Of a stretch of DNA of 64,000 nt, positions 25,582-34,473 are shown piece by piece. The DNA is from Accumulibacter sp. (GTDB taxonomy: Bacteria > Pseudomonadota > Gammaproteobacteria > Burkholderiales > Rhodocyclaceae). Made by a program: the position numbers and the translations under genes. Below the pieces are notes generated by a model that searched no databases, had not been told where the DNA came from, and saw nothing but the letters and a program-made list of their open reading frames with translations. Numbering within the stretch: the stretch's first letter is position 1; the number at the start of each line of letters is the position of its first letter. Location of the stretch: the NCBI RefSeq assembly GCF_029255285.1, contig NZ_JAPUVI010000098.1:78394-142393 (forward strand), written 5' to 3'.

Positions 25582-25880
25582 GCGACGACCTGCCGACCGT
25601 CGCCACCATTCTTGCGATGGCGGCGGCGACCTACCTGACGCGCGTCGGCGGCCTCTATCTGATGCGCGGAGTCAACGTCAAGGGGCGGCTCAAGGCCGCT
25701 CTCGACGCCTTGCCGCCGGCCGTGTTGATGGCGCTCATCGCACCGACGGTCCTCACGACCGGCCCAGCGGAAACCGTCGCGGCGGCGATCACGGCCAGCG
25801 CCGCCATCCTGCGCCTGCCGATGATCGCCGTGGTGGCGATTGGCGTCGGCACCGTCGTCGCGCTGCGAGCCGTGCTCTGA
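25578..25880 (+). CDS. azlD: AzlD-family exporter small subunit
   Basis: A 100-aa hydrophobic protein with about three to four membrane segments and the family motif AAATYLTRVGGLYLM near the N-terminus; LDALPPAVLMALIAPTVL follows. It partners AzlC. Start overlaps the azlC stop. Confidence 0.88.
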   Translation: MSDDLPTVATILAMAAATYLTRVGGLYLMRGVNVKGRLKAALDALPPAVLMALIAPTVLTTGPAETVAAAITASAAILRLPMIAVVAIGVGTVVALRAVL

Positions 25881-26122
25881 CCGGTTGTCGGCGGCGCGGT
25901 AGTCTCCCCAGGAGGAGAACGATCACTGAGGGGAAAACGCGTTGCGCCTGATGGGGCAAGCCTTATCGACAGGCCGCGACAGCAGCGACCACGACAGGAT
26001 CATCTGACGGCGTAGGAATTTGCATGACCGATCCGACGCGGCGCTTCTGCGGCTTGGGTAATGCGGTGCAGTCGAGCCACGATGGCCAGGTTCCAGGCGA
26101 TCCAAATGTCATTCAAAGACGT
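25881..26122. other. Intergenic region after azlD, no gene seen
   Basis: No supported gene lies between azlD and the AT-rich regulatory segment of sbtA. An imperfect dyad, TCTCCCCAGGAGGAGA, falls about 25 bases after the azlD stop without a T-run; it is at best a weak terminator. Confidence 0.35.
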
Positions 26123-26179
26123 TTGATAAATAAATTACAACAAATCATTTATTGATAAATATTGATTTGCACTTATAGA
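26123..26179 (+). promoter_or_regulatory. AT-rich promoter and repeat cluster upstream of sbtAB
   Basis: A sigma70-like promoter is readable: TTGATA (26152-26157), 16-base spacer, TATAGA (26174-26179), leaving a leader of about 160 bases to the sbtA ATG. TTGATAAAT occurs twice (26123-26131 and 26152-26160), and CAAATCA/TGATTTG (26141-26147, 26163-26169) form an inverted repeat over the -35 and spacer. Such dyads could bind a LysR-type regulator responding to inorganic carbon. That role is inferred. Confidence 0.55.
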
Positions 26180-26344
26180 AAGCAGCTGCAATAGTGGCCC
26201 CAGCAGGCAAGAAGCGATGTGGGAGAGCTATTTTGGTCAAGCGTCGCCAGGCAATCGATCATGTCTCACCGCCCCTCGGACGGCTCCGAAGCGTTGCCCA
26301 GCGTGTTGCCCGCGAACCGATTTCTACTTTTTCTGTGAGGCCGC

Positions 26345-27286
26345 ATGCCAATTGAACCTGTCATCCTGTTCTTCATTCTTGGTCTGTTGGCCGGATTGGT
26401 CCGCTCGGATCTGAAGATTCCGGGTGTGCTCTATGAATCACTGAGCATCTTCCTGCTGCTGGCCATCGGTCTGAAGGGCGGTGTGGAACTGTCTCGCTAC
26501 GCGCTGACCGACCTGCTGGGCCAGGCGCTGATCGTGGTTCTCGTTGCCACGCTGATTCCGCTCGCCGCCTTTCCCATCCTGCACCGCTTCGGTCGCTTGG
26601 CGCGTGCCGATGCGGCGTCGATTGCCGCCCATTATGGCTCGGTGAGTGTCGTGACCTTTGCCGTGGCGGCCAGCTTCCTTGCCCGGCTCGGCGAGCCGGC
26701 TGAAGGCTATCTGGTCGTATTTCTCGTTCTGCTGGAATTCCCCGCGCTGCTGATCGGCGTCATACTGGCCCGGCGGACGACAGGCGCAACCCGATGGGGA
26801 GCGCTTCTGCACGAAGTTTTGTCCGGCAAGAGCATCGTTCTCCTCGTCGGCGGTCTGCTCATCGGATGGGTGGCAGGTGGCGAGGGAATCAAACCTCTCG
26901 ACAAGCTGTTTTTCGACCTTTTCAAGGGCATGCTGGCGTTCTTCCTGCTTGAAATGGGGCTGGTCGCGGCAAGCCGCTTGGCCGACCTGCGGCGTAGCGG
27001 ACCGTTCCTGCTCGCCTTCGCCACAGTCATGCCGCCGTGCGCTGGGCTGTTGGGCATCGTGACGGCGAATGAACTCGGTCTCTCGGTTGGCGGTGCGGTT
27101 CTGCTCGCCACGCTTTACGCCAGCGCTTCCTACATCGCCGCGCCTGCCGCGATGCGCATCGCTGTACCCGAAGCCAACCCGGCACTGTCGATCGGTGCGG
27201 CGCTGGGCATTACTTTTCCTTTCAATCTGCTGGTCGGCATTCCGCTTTACCACTGGCTGGCGGTCAAACTTCAAGGAGTCGCCTGA
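26345..27286 (+). CDS. sbtA: Sodium-dependent bicarbonate transporter SbtA-like
   Basis: A 313-aa permease with about ten membrane segments in two halves, as in SbtA. Typical features are the start PVILFFILGLLAGLVRSDLKIP, IGLKGGVELS, AAHYGSVSVVTFAVA and, in the second half, LYASASYIAAPAAMRIAVPEANP. SbtA imports HCO3- with Na+ to supply carboxylation. Its TGA shares a base with the start of the PII-like gene. Together with Calvin-type gap, fba and tkt at the right end, this suggests inorganic carbon use, but no RuBisCO gene is in the window. Confidence 0.88.
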   Translation: MPIEPVILFFILGLLAGLVRSDLKIPGVLYESLSIFLLLAIGLKGGVELSRYALTDLLGQALIVVLVATLIPLAAFPILHRFGRLARADAASIAAHYGSVSVVTFAVAASFLARLGEPAEGYLVVFLVLLEFPALLIGVILARRTTGATRWGALLHEVLSGKSIVLLVGGLLIGWVAGGEGIKPLDKLFFDLFKGMLAFFLLEMGLVAASRLADLRRSGPFLLAFATVMPPCAGLLGIVTANELGLSVGGAVLLATLYASASYIAAPAAMRIAVPEANPALSIGAALGITFPFNLLVGIPLYHWLAVKLQGVA

Positions 27287-27594
27287 TGGGTACTCGACTG
27301 TCGCTGCGCAAGCTGCTCACCATCGTCTGCGAAGCCGAACTGGAGGCTTCCATCGTCCGCGACCTGAAGGCGCTGGGCGCCAAAGGTTACACGATCACCG
27401 ATGCGCGCGGCTACGGCACACATGGCACGCGCGATGCCGCCTGGCCCTCCAGCGCCAACATCCGCATCGAGGTGCTGTGCGGCGAAGAAAGCGCATTGGC
27501 TATCATCGCGCATCTCGAAGAGCGCTACTACGCGGACTATGGAATCGTGAGCTTCCTGGTGGATGCGCAAGTGCTGCGACAGGACAAGTTCTAG
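27286..27594 (+). CDS. PII-like regulator of the bicarbonate transporter (SbtB-like)
   Basis: A 102-aa PII-superfamily protein: KLLTIVCEAELEASIVRDLKALGAKGYTITDARGYGTHG, with a T-loop (about 40-55) of THGTRDAAWPSSANI, and IRIEVLC. SbtB proteins bind cyclic nucleotides and ADP/ATP and inhibit SbtA. The C-terminal Cys-containing R-loop of some cyanobacterial SbtBs is absent. TGATG overlap with sbtA makes co-translation almost certain. Confidence 0.85.
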   Translation: MGTRLSLRKLLTIVCEAELEASIVRDLKALGAKGYTITDARGYGTHGTRDAAWPSSANIRIEVLCGEESALAIIAHLEERYYADYGIVSFLVDAQVLRQDKF

Positions 27595-27714
27595 AGCCAG
27601 GTTCCACATAGACCTGCTGCGCCCAACAGCAACTCCACCGGGGAAAGCATGAGCCTGACGACGGAAAATGGTCGCCCCCGTCATTCGCATGCTTCCGCGC
27701 TAGCCTACGCTGCC

Positions 27715-28035
27715 GCGACAGAGTTGGCCCCGTTCGTCCGGACTCACGCCACCGATCGCGTTGCAGCCGCGAGTGCCGAGAATCCGGCGACCTCCAACGC
27801 CTTGCCTTCCGGGACGCGACGCGGTCGTAGCCAGGCACCCTTCGTACTTGACGCTCCTCCACGAGCGCTTGACAAAGCTGTTGTCGCGCCAGAGTCCCTT
27901 GCTGCCGGTGCCGGCTTGGCACTGGTGCGCCTTGAGCCGCCCCGTGAATTCGCCACCAGCGACTTGGCAACCCGGATCGGTATTGAAAACCGCCGGGCGT
28001 GCCGGTGGATTTGCGCAAGACCTGGCGCACCAACC
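27715..28035 (-). pseudogene. IS3-family transposase remnant (C-terminal DDE part)
   Basis: The minus strand encodes PAVFNTDPGCQ, then EFTGRLKAHQ, then KGLWRDNSFVKRSWRSVKYE. This follows the IS3-family pattern FNTDQGxQFTS...EFTG-L...KGxWxDNxFVERLWRSVKYEE, including the second catalytic Asp and the final Glu position, here replaced by Lys (VKR for VER). Beyond KYE the reading frame is broken; SPDERGQL near 27723-27750 resembles the usual TPDEAY end in another frame. The N-terminal half is missing. Non-functional. Confidence 0.72.
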
Positions 28036-28136
28036 AAGGCGGCATTCGCCGAGAGAACAAACTGAGATAGAATATGGCGTTTATGGATTCGCTTCTTCGA
28101 CCTCGGATTCGTCAATGTTGTCAATGGGAGTTGGAC

Positions 28137-28772
28137 ATGATTCGTATCACGGCACTTGCGGTTCTTCTGACTGCCAGTTTTTCCGCCTTCGCGACCGAAC
28201 CGGCGAAAGCAAAGTTTGACTTGGCCAAAGCCAAGGCGACCGCGGAGGGCGTGTGCGTGGCCTGCCACGGCGCCGATGGAAATAGTCCAACGCCGGCCAA
28301 TCCGATTCTTGCCGGCCAGATCCCGGAGTACCTGTACAAACAACTGAGCAACTTCAAAGCGGCGGAAGGCAAGCCGGCGGAGCGCAATAACGCGATCATG
28401 AGCGGCATGGTCGCTGCCCTTTCGGACGAAGACATGCGCGGGCTGTCGGTGTATTTCTCGCAACAGAAGATGAAGCCGTCGGTCGCCAAGGACGAAAAGC
28501 TGCTCGCCGAAGGTAAGACCTTGTGGCGCATGGGCGATTTCGAGAAAGGGATTCCCGCTTGCGCCGGTTGCCACGGTCCGGCTGGCGCGGGCTTGCCGGT
28601 GCAGTACCCGCGTTTGGCCGGGCAGTATGCCGAGTACACGGCCAGCCAATTGAAGACTTTCCGCAGCCATGAGCGCGCCAACGATGCGGAAAAGGTGATG
28701 CGGACCATTGCGGGCAAACTCTCCGATCAGCAGATCGGGGCGCTCGCCGAGTATGTTTCCGGCTTGCGCTAG
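28137..28772 (+). CDS. Di-heme cytochrome c4-type protein
   Basis: A 211-aa periplasmic electron carrier with signal peptide (1-19, ending SAFA) and two class I cytochrome c domains. Heme sites are C40-VA-C43-H44 and C142-AG-C145-H146. Likely axial Met residues lie in AIMSGM and EKVMRTIAG. GGGAG precedes the ATG at good spacing. A TAGAAT hexamer at 28068-28073, just beyond the IS3 remnant, may be its -10. C4 cytochromes usually pass electrons to cbb3-type oxidases. Confidence 0.9.
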   Translation: MIRITALAVLLTASFSAFATEPAKAKFDLAKAKATAEGVCVACHGADGNSPTPANPILAGQIPEYLYKQLSNFKAAEGKPAERNNAIMSGMVAALSDEDMRGLSVYFSQQKMKPSVAKDEKLLAEGKTLWRMGDFEKGIPACAGCHGPAGAGLPVQYPRLAGQYAEYTASQLKTFRSHERANDAEKVMRTIAGKLSDQQIGALAEYVSGLR

Positions 28773-28785
28773 AGGGCATTGACGT

Positions 28786-28912
28786 TCAAGCGAGCCAAAC
28801 GACGGATGTGACGAGGGTCATGAAGGAAGCGAAGCGCTCGGCGAGTTTGTCGTAGCTTGGAGCGCACGTCGAAATGGCTTGATGCGACAAAAAAAGCGCT
28901 CAACGGATAGGA
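28786..28912 (-). pseudogene. IS5-family transposase C-terminal remnant
   Basis: Read on the minus strand, SVERFFCRIKPFRRA and, after a frame change, YDKLAERFASFMTLVTSVVWLA-stop match the C-terminus of IS5-group transposases (ERFFNRIKxFRR..TRYDKLA..F). The fragment starts 14 bases after the cytochrome stop and is truncated upstream. The frame change lies near 28860. Confidence 0.68.
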
Positions 28913-29021
28913 CGCTCGTTTGATGGCCCGGCGAGACGGAAATCATCCGCGCCGCTGTTAGCGCACCGGAAGCGCGGCAGCTGTGCCAGGGGCGGGAACG
29001 CGGAGCCGGCCCGGCGCCAGG

Positions 29022-29120
29022 CGGATGGATCGAGCTCAGACAGCCTCGGAAGATGATCCGGTCGAATTCTTCAACGACCCCGCGGATCGACGCCTGGCGC
29101 TTCTCGAGGAAGACATCCAT
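29022..29120 (-). pseudogene. Fragment of a repeated, mobile-element-associated protein
   Basis: The minus strand encodes MDVFLEKRQASIRGVVEEFDRIIFRG-L. This resembles the N-terminus of a family of unknown function (FL-KHQA-VTGVLSGFDR-LFRGTL) that is often found in many copies beside transposons. Homology stops after about 33 codons. The family is recalled from memory and its name is uncertain. Confidence 0.45.
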
Positions 29121-29748
29121 GTCGCCTCGGTTGCGGTTCAAGATAGTCCGCGTTTCGCTCCTCCGATGGGTTGAGAAAATCGTCCTGGCGAATTCTATCC
29201 GCCGGCGAGGCGAGCCGAGGCCTCTATTGGGTGGCCGGCCGCGAGGGGCCGCGCCAAGCACCGCCAGACAATCGGTTTTCCTTCGACAGGTTCGGCGTTG
29301 CCCAGCCTGAGGGATCCTGACGACTGGCCATCGGCGAATAGCCGCGAAGCTCCTCGCAAAAACGGAATGAACTGAACTCTGGGGGCCGATTTCGCCGCAT
29401 CTGCGGAGAGATCGAGTGACAAACGTCGGACGGCCACGCGTGCCGAGGCAGAAGGCACCGGACTTGATCGCGCGCGAGTTTCCGGGAGGTCCAAGCCAAG
29501 CGCCGTGTTAACATGGCGTAAAGCGACACGCGCTGCCGCCAGATCGAGTGCCTCGCATCCATATCGACGGCAACCAGGCGGAAGTGCGCCAGCGCAGTGA
29601 CCCCGACATCGCCACTCGGGCTCCGGGTCAAGATGGGGAACGAGTGGCGAGTCTCAGAGTCGTGATCGGTAGACTCGTCCGCCAAGGATGCTGTGCCGGC
29701 CGCTGGCCAGAGCCGGTACCGGGCGTTGATAGCAAAGGAGGAGAAGCA
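29121..29748. other. Intergenic region upstream of the ferredoxin oxidoreductase gene
   Basis: No supported gene in about 630 bases. Frames on both strands give low-complexity translations without a recognisable family. The final segment holds the excellent ribosome site AAAGGAGGAG of the next gene. I see no clear -35/-10 pair. The left part may be mobile-element debris like the preceding fragments. Confidence 0.4.
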
Positions 29749-32700
29749 ATGAGCGATCTCTCGGTCACGCTCGATAGCCGCTATACGGCAAGTTCGGGAC
29801 GCGTCTTCCTGACCGGTACGCAAGCCCTCGTCCGTCTGCCGATGTTGCAGCGGCAGCGCGATGAGGCTGCCGGCCTGAACACGGCCGGCTTCGTGTCCGG
29901 CTACCGCGGCAGCCCGCTCGGCGGACTCGATCAGGCGCTGTGGAAGGCCAAGCAACACCTCGACACGCAACACATCGTCTTTCAGCCGGCGGTCAACGAA
30001 GACCTCGCGGCGACTGCGGTGTGGGGCACGCAGCAACTCAATCTCTTCCCCGGAGCACGCTACGACGGGGTCTTCGCCATGTGGTACGGCAAGGGGCCTG
30101 GCGTCGATCGCTGCGGCGACGTCTTCCGTCACGCCAACGCGGCCGGCACCGCCCGGCACGGCGGTGTCCTGGTGATCGCTGGCGACGACCACGCGGCAAA
30201 GTCGTCGACCCTGCCGCATCAGACAGAGCACATCTTCAAAGCGGTGATGATGCCGGTCCTCTACCCGGCCAACATCCAGGAGTATCTCGACTACGGCCTG
30301 CATGGCTGGGCGATGAGCCGCTACTCGGGGTGTTGGGTGGTGATGAAGGCGCTCGCCGATACGGTGGAGACATCGGCGTCTGTAGTGATCGATCCGCTGT
30401 CGACGGTGATCCGCCTGCCCGACGATTTCGCGATGCCGGAGAGTGATCCGCACGGGCTGAACATTCGCTGGCCGGACCCGCCTCTGCAGCAGGAAGCCCG
30501 TCTGCTCAACCGCAAGCTCTACGCCGCGCTCGCCTATTGTCGCGCCAACCAGATAAACCGCATCGTCATCGACAGCAGCGACCCGGCGACGCCGGCGCGG
30601 CTGGGAATCATCACGGCCGGCAAGGCCTATCTCGACGTTCGTCAGGCGCTGACCGAACTGGGTATCGACGACGAACTCGCCGCGCGCATCGGCATTCGCC
30701 TCTACAAAGTCGGCATGGTCTGGCCGCTGGAAGCCGACGGCGTACGTCGCTTCGCCGAGGGTCTCGAGGAGATCCTGGTCGTCGAGGAGAAACGGCAACT
30801 GCTCGAATACCAGCTCAAGGAGGAGCTGTACAACTGGCGCGAAGATGTTCGCCCGCGCGTTGTGGGCAAGTTCGACGAGAAAGGCGAATGGTCGCTGCTG
30901 CCGACCAGCAGCGGCCACCTGACGCACGGCGACTGGCTGCTGCCCGCTGCCGGCGAACTGTCTGTCGCGCAAGTCGCGCGTGCGCTGGCCGCGCGCATCG
31001 ATCGCTTCTTCACTTCAACAGCCATCGTCGAACGTCTGGCGCTTCTCGAAGCGAAGCAGAACAGCCTCACCCTCCCGACGGCAAACTCGACTGGCTCAGC
31101 GGCGCCGGCGACCATGCAGCGCACACCCTACTTCTGTTCCGGCTGCCCGCACAACACCTCGACCCGCGTTCCCGAAGGCTCCCGCGCCGTCGCCGGGATC
31201 GGCTGCCACTACATGGTCACCTGGATGGATCGGCACACGGCAACCTTCACCCACATGGGTGGTGAAGGTGTCACCTGGGTCGGTCAGGCGCCCTTCACCG
31301 ACCAGCAGCACATCTTCGCCAACCTTGGCGACGGCACCTATTTTCACTCCGGGCTGCTGGCCATCCGCCAGGCGATCGCCGCCGGCGTTTCGATCACCTA
31401 CAAGATCCTCTACAACGACGCTGTGGCGATGACCGGTGGACAGCCGGTCGACGGCAGCCTGAGCGTTCCGCAGCTCACCCGCCAGCTCGAGGCCGAAGGA
31501 ATCGCCAAGATCGTCATCGTCACCGACGAACCCGCCAAATACAACGGCGTGCCTGGCCTCGCTCCGAACACGCCAATCTATCACCGCGACCTGCTCGATG
31601 CCGTACAGCGCGAACTGCGTGAACATCGCGGCGTTTCGGTGCTGATCTACGATCAGACCTGCGCCACCGAGAAACGCCGCCGACGCAAGCGTGGCAAACT
31701 CGCCGACCCGGCGCGGCGGGTGTTCATCAATCAGGCCGTTTGCGAAGGCTGCGGCGACTGCGGCGTGCAGTCGAACTGCCTGTCGGTTGTTCCGGTCGAG
31801 ACCGAGCTTGGACGCAAGCGGGCGATCGATCAGTCCTCGTGCAACAAGGACTTTTCCTGCCTTGACGGCTTTTGTCCGAGTTTTGTCACCGTCGAGGGCG
31901 GCAAGCGGCGCGCCGGCCGCGCCATCGCCGCTGACGAGAGCGCCTTGGACGCCGCTTTCGCCGACCTTCCGGAACCCGCACTCGCCGACACGCGACACCC
32001 CTTCAACATCCTGATCACCGGCGTCGGCGGCACCGGTGTGGTCACCCTCGGCGCGCTACTCGGCATGGCCGCACACCTCGACGGCAAAGGCGTCTCGGTG
32101 CTCGACATGACGGGTCTGGCGCAAAAATTCGGTGCCGTCTTCTCGCATCTGCGGATTGCCGACCGTCCCGAAGATTTGCATGCCGCACGCATCGCGACCG
32201 GCGAAGCGGACGCCGTGATCGGTGGCGATTTGGTCGTCACCGCCGGTGCTGAAGCCTTGTCAAAGGTTCTCGCCGGCAAGACGCGGGCCGTCGTCAACAT
32301 CGCCGAGACGCCGACCGCCGAATTCACCCGCAACGCCGACTGGCAGTTCCCACGGCAAGCCATGCGCGCGCGAGTGGACGAGGCCTGTGGTGCTGGCCGG
32401 ACACTCTTCCTCGACACCGCCGAGATGGCGCGCCGGCTGATGGGTGACGCGCTCTACGCCAACCTCTTCCTGCTCGGCGTCGCCTGGCAGAGCGGACTGG
32501 TGCCGCTCTCGCTGGCGGCCATCGATCGATCGATCGAACTCAATGGCGCGGCGGTCGCCCAGAACCGTCTAGCCTTCCTTTGGGGCAGGCGCGCGGCGCA
32601 CGACCCGGCCGCCGTCGCTCGCCTTCTCCAGCCGGCGGGCGTCTCGTCGCCACCCGCCCGCTCCCTCGACGAAACGATCCAGCGCTACGTGGACATGCTC

Positions 32701-33351
32701 ACCATCTATCAGGACGCCCGCTACGCCGAACGCTACCGAACGCTGGTCGAGCGAGTCCGCGCCGCGGAGGCGCGAGTACCATCGACGAAGCTCACCGAAG
32801 CTGTCGTTGCCGCCTATTACAAGCTGCTGGCGGTCAAGGACGAGTACGAAGTCGCGCGACTTCATTCCGACCCGGCCTTCCACCAGCAGTTGTCCGACGA
32901 GTTCGAGGGGGATTTCACGCTCCGCTTCCACCTCGCCCCCCCCCTGCTCGCCAGGCCGGATCGCCGGACAGGCAGAATCCGCAAACGTAGCTACGGGCCG
33001 TGGATGATGACGGTATTCGTCTGGCTGAGCAGACTGAAGCGCTTGCGCGGCACCTTCCTCGACCCTTTCGGCAGGACCGGCGAAAGGCGCCTGGAACGGC
33101 AACTCATCACCGACTACGAAGCCGATATCGAGTTCATCCTGTCGCGACTCGGGCCGGCCACACTTTCCACCGCGCTCGAACTGGCCAGCCTGCCTGAGCG
33201 GATACGTGGCTTCGGGCACGTCAAGGCGGCAGCGGCGCAGCAGGCGCGCGCCAAACGTGACTCCTTGCTCGAACGCCTACGCGTGCCGACGGGCGACTAC
33301 CCGAGGCAACACTCGACGCCTGGTAGTCAGCCTGTTGAAACAGGAGGATAG
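29749..33351 (+). CDS. Indolepyruvate ferredoxin oxidoreductase, single-chain form
   Basis: A 1200-aa fused 2-oxoacid:ferredoxin oxidoreductase converting aryl pyruvates (or other 2-oxoacids) to acyl-CoA with reduced ferredoxin. In order: a pyruvate-binding alpha domain (about 1-420, SGYRGSPLGG near the start), a thiamine diphosphate domain (about 455-650, FCSGCPHNTSTR and GIGCHYM), a Cys-rich cluster region (VCEGCGDCGVQSNC, about 664) and a gamma-like domain (about 755-950, ITGVGGTGVVTLGALLG). A C-terminal extension follows. ATG 29749 is set by AAAGGAGGAG. Long fused forms are common in proteobacteria that degrade aromatic amino acids or phenylacetate. No ferredoxin gene is adjacent. Confidence 0.9.
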   Translation: MSDLSVTLDSRYTASSGRVFLTGTQALVRLPMLQRQRDEAAGLNTAGFVSGYRGSPLGGLDQALWKAKQHLDTQHIVFQPAVNEDLAATAVWGTQQLNLFPGARYDGVFAMWYGKGPGVDRCGDVFRHANAAGTARHGGVLVIAGDDHAAKSSTLPHQTEHIFKAVMMPVLYPANIQEYLDYGLHGWAMSRYSGCWVVMKALADTVETSASVVIDPLSTVIRLPDDFAMPESDPHGLNIRWPDPPLQQEARLLNRKLYAALAYCRANQINRIVIDSSDPATPARLGIITAGKAYLDVRQALTELGIDDELAARIGIRLYKVGMVWPLEADGVRRFAEGLEEILVVEEKRQLLEYQLKEELYNWREDVRPRVVGKFDEKGEWSLLPTSSGHLTHGDWLLPAAGELSVAQVARALAARIDRFFTSTAIVERLALLEAKQNSLTLPTANSTGSAAPATMQRTPYFCSGCPHNTSTRVPEGSRAVAGIGCHYMVTWMDRHTATFTHMGGEGVTWVGQAPFTDQQHIFANLGDGTYFHSGLLAIRQAIAAGVSITYKILYNDAVAMTGGQPVDGSLSVPQLTRQLEAEGIAKIVIVTDEPAKYNGVPGLAPNTPIYHRDLLDAVQRELREHRGVSVLIYDQTCATEKRRRRKRGKLADPARRVFINQAVCEGCGDCGVQSNCLSVVPVETELGRKRAIDQSSCNKDFSCLDGFCPSFVTVEGGKRRAGRAIAADESALDAAFADLPEPALADTRHPFNILITGVGGTGVVTLGALLGMAAHLDGKGVSVLDMTGLAQKFGAVFSHLRIADRPEDLHAARIATGEADAVIGGDLVVTAGAEALSKVLAGKTRAVVNIAETPTAEFTRNADWQFPRQAMRARVDEACGAGRTLFLDTAEMARRLMGDALYANLFLLGVAWQSGLVPLSLAAIDRSIELNGAAVAQNRLAFLWGRRAAHDPAAVARLLQPAGVSSPPARSLDETIQRYVDMLTIYQDARYAERYRTLVERVRAAEARVPSTKLTEAVVAAYYKLLAVKDEYEVARLHSDPAFHQQLSDEFEGDFTLRFHLAPPLLARPDRRTGRIRKRSYGPWMMTVFVWLSRLKRLRGTFLDPFGRTGERRLERQLITDYEADIEFILSRLGPATLSTALELASLPERIRGFGHVKAAAAQQARAKRDSLLERLRVPTGDYPRQHSTPGSQPVETGG

Positions 33352-33501
33352 AGACGAGGGGGCTATCGTCGGACGTCCGGTGCGGCATGAACCTCCACTC
33401 GATAGGCAGTGCCTAGGCATGGCGCTCGCGAATGGTGTTCTCGGCATGTGGCATCGCAGGATCGCCGCGGAGATCTGCTCGACCCGGTCGGAGAAGCCCG
33501 C

Positions 33502-34422
33502 TCACACCCAGTCGCGTGGCGCCAATACCTCGTAGATCGAGGCTTCCGGTGTACCCGCGTCCGGTTGCCAGTCGTAACGCCATTTGACGAGCGGTGGCAG
33601 CGACATCAGGATCGACTCGGTGCGTCCGCCCGACTGCAGGCCGAAGAGCGTGCCACGGTCCCAGACCAGATTGAACTCGACGTAGCGCCCACGCCGGTAA
33701 GCCTGGAAGTCGCGCTCGCGCTCGCCGTAGGGCAGCGCCCGTCTTTGCTCGACGATCGGCAGATAGGCGGCCGCGAAAGCGTCGCCGACCGCGCGCGTCA
33801 GCGCGAAGCAGCGGTCGACGCCACCCTCGTTGAGATCGTCGAAAAACACGCCGCCGACGCCGCGCGGCTCGTTGCGGTGCTTGAGAAAGAAGTAGTCGTC
33901 GCACCCCTTCTTGTAACGCGCGTAGACATCGTCGCCGAAGGGCAGAAGCGCCTGCCGGCAGGTGGCGTGGAAATGACGGATGTCCTCGACGAACGGGTAG
34001 TAGGGGGTGAGATCCATGCCACCGCCGAACCACCACGCGGGTTCCGCTTCGGCCGCCGTGGCCAGCAGCGCGCGGACGTTCATGTGCGCTGTCGGGCAAT
34101 AGGGGTTGCGCGGATGCAGCACCACTGAAACACCCATCGCGGCAAAGGCGCGACCCGCGAGTTCGGGACGCTTGGCGGTCGCCGACGCCGGCAGCGCCGC
34201 ACCGTGCACTTGCGAGAAAGCAACGCCGCCGCGCTCGAAGACTTGTCCTTCCTCGACGATGCAGGTGCAGCCGCTGCCGCCAAGCGTCGCGCCGGCAGCC
34301 TTTTCCCACGTGTCGCGGCGGAAGCGGGCGCCGCCGGCGCCCTCGGTCGCCTCGGCCGCTGACACCAGGCGCGCCTGCAAACCCGTGAAGTAGTCGCGCA
34401 GGACGTCCGTGTCGATCATCAT
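33502..34422 (-). CDS. hemF: Oxygen-dependent coproporphyrinogen III oxidase
   Basis: Oxidative decarboxylation step of heme synthesis. The 306-aa protein has the family signature [16 protein letters not shown], the upstream FHP-equivalent [18 protein letters not shown], and [31 protein letters not shown] near the C-terminus. Two adjacent ATGs (34422, 34419) could start it. It ends a minus-strand run with purD upstream. In many relatives nadD follows hemF; here it does not. Confidence 0.94.
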   Translation of the reverse strand: MMIDTDVLRDYFTGLQARLVSAAEATEGAGGARFRRDTWEKAAGATLGGSGCTCIVEEGQVFERGGVAFSQVHGAALPASATAKRPELAGRAFAAMGVSVVLHPRNPYCPTAHMNVRALLATAAEAEPAWWFGGGMDLTPYYPFVEDIRHFHATCRQALLPFGDDVYARYKKGCDDYFFLKHRNEPRGVGGVFFDDLNEGGVDRCFALTRAVGDAFAAAYLPIVEQRRALPYGERERDFQAYRRGRYVEFNLVWDRGTLFGLQSGGRTESILMSLPPLVKWRYDWQPDAGTPEASIYEVLAPRDWV

Positions 34423-34473
34423 TCCCGAATCACTCGCCGCACCCGTTACCAGCAGGTCGCAACCGCCTGTAGT

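Noticed and set aside
27649-28065. A plus-strand 138-codon gene between the PII-like gene and cytochrome c
   Set aside because: It lies antisense to a recognisable IS3 transposase remnant and its translation resembles nothing.
28818-29261. A 147-codon minus-strand gene
   Set aside because: It is a chance read-through joining two unrelated mobile-element fragments (the 29.0-29.1 kb family fragment and the IS5-like C-terminus).
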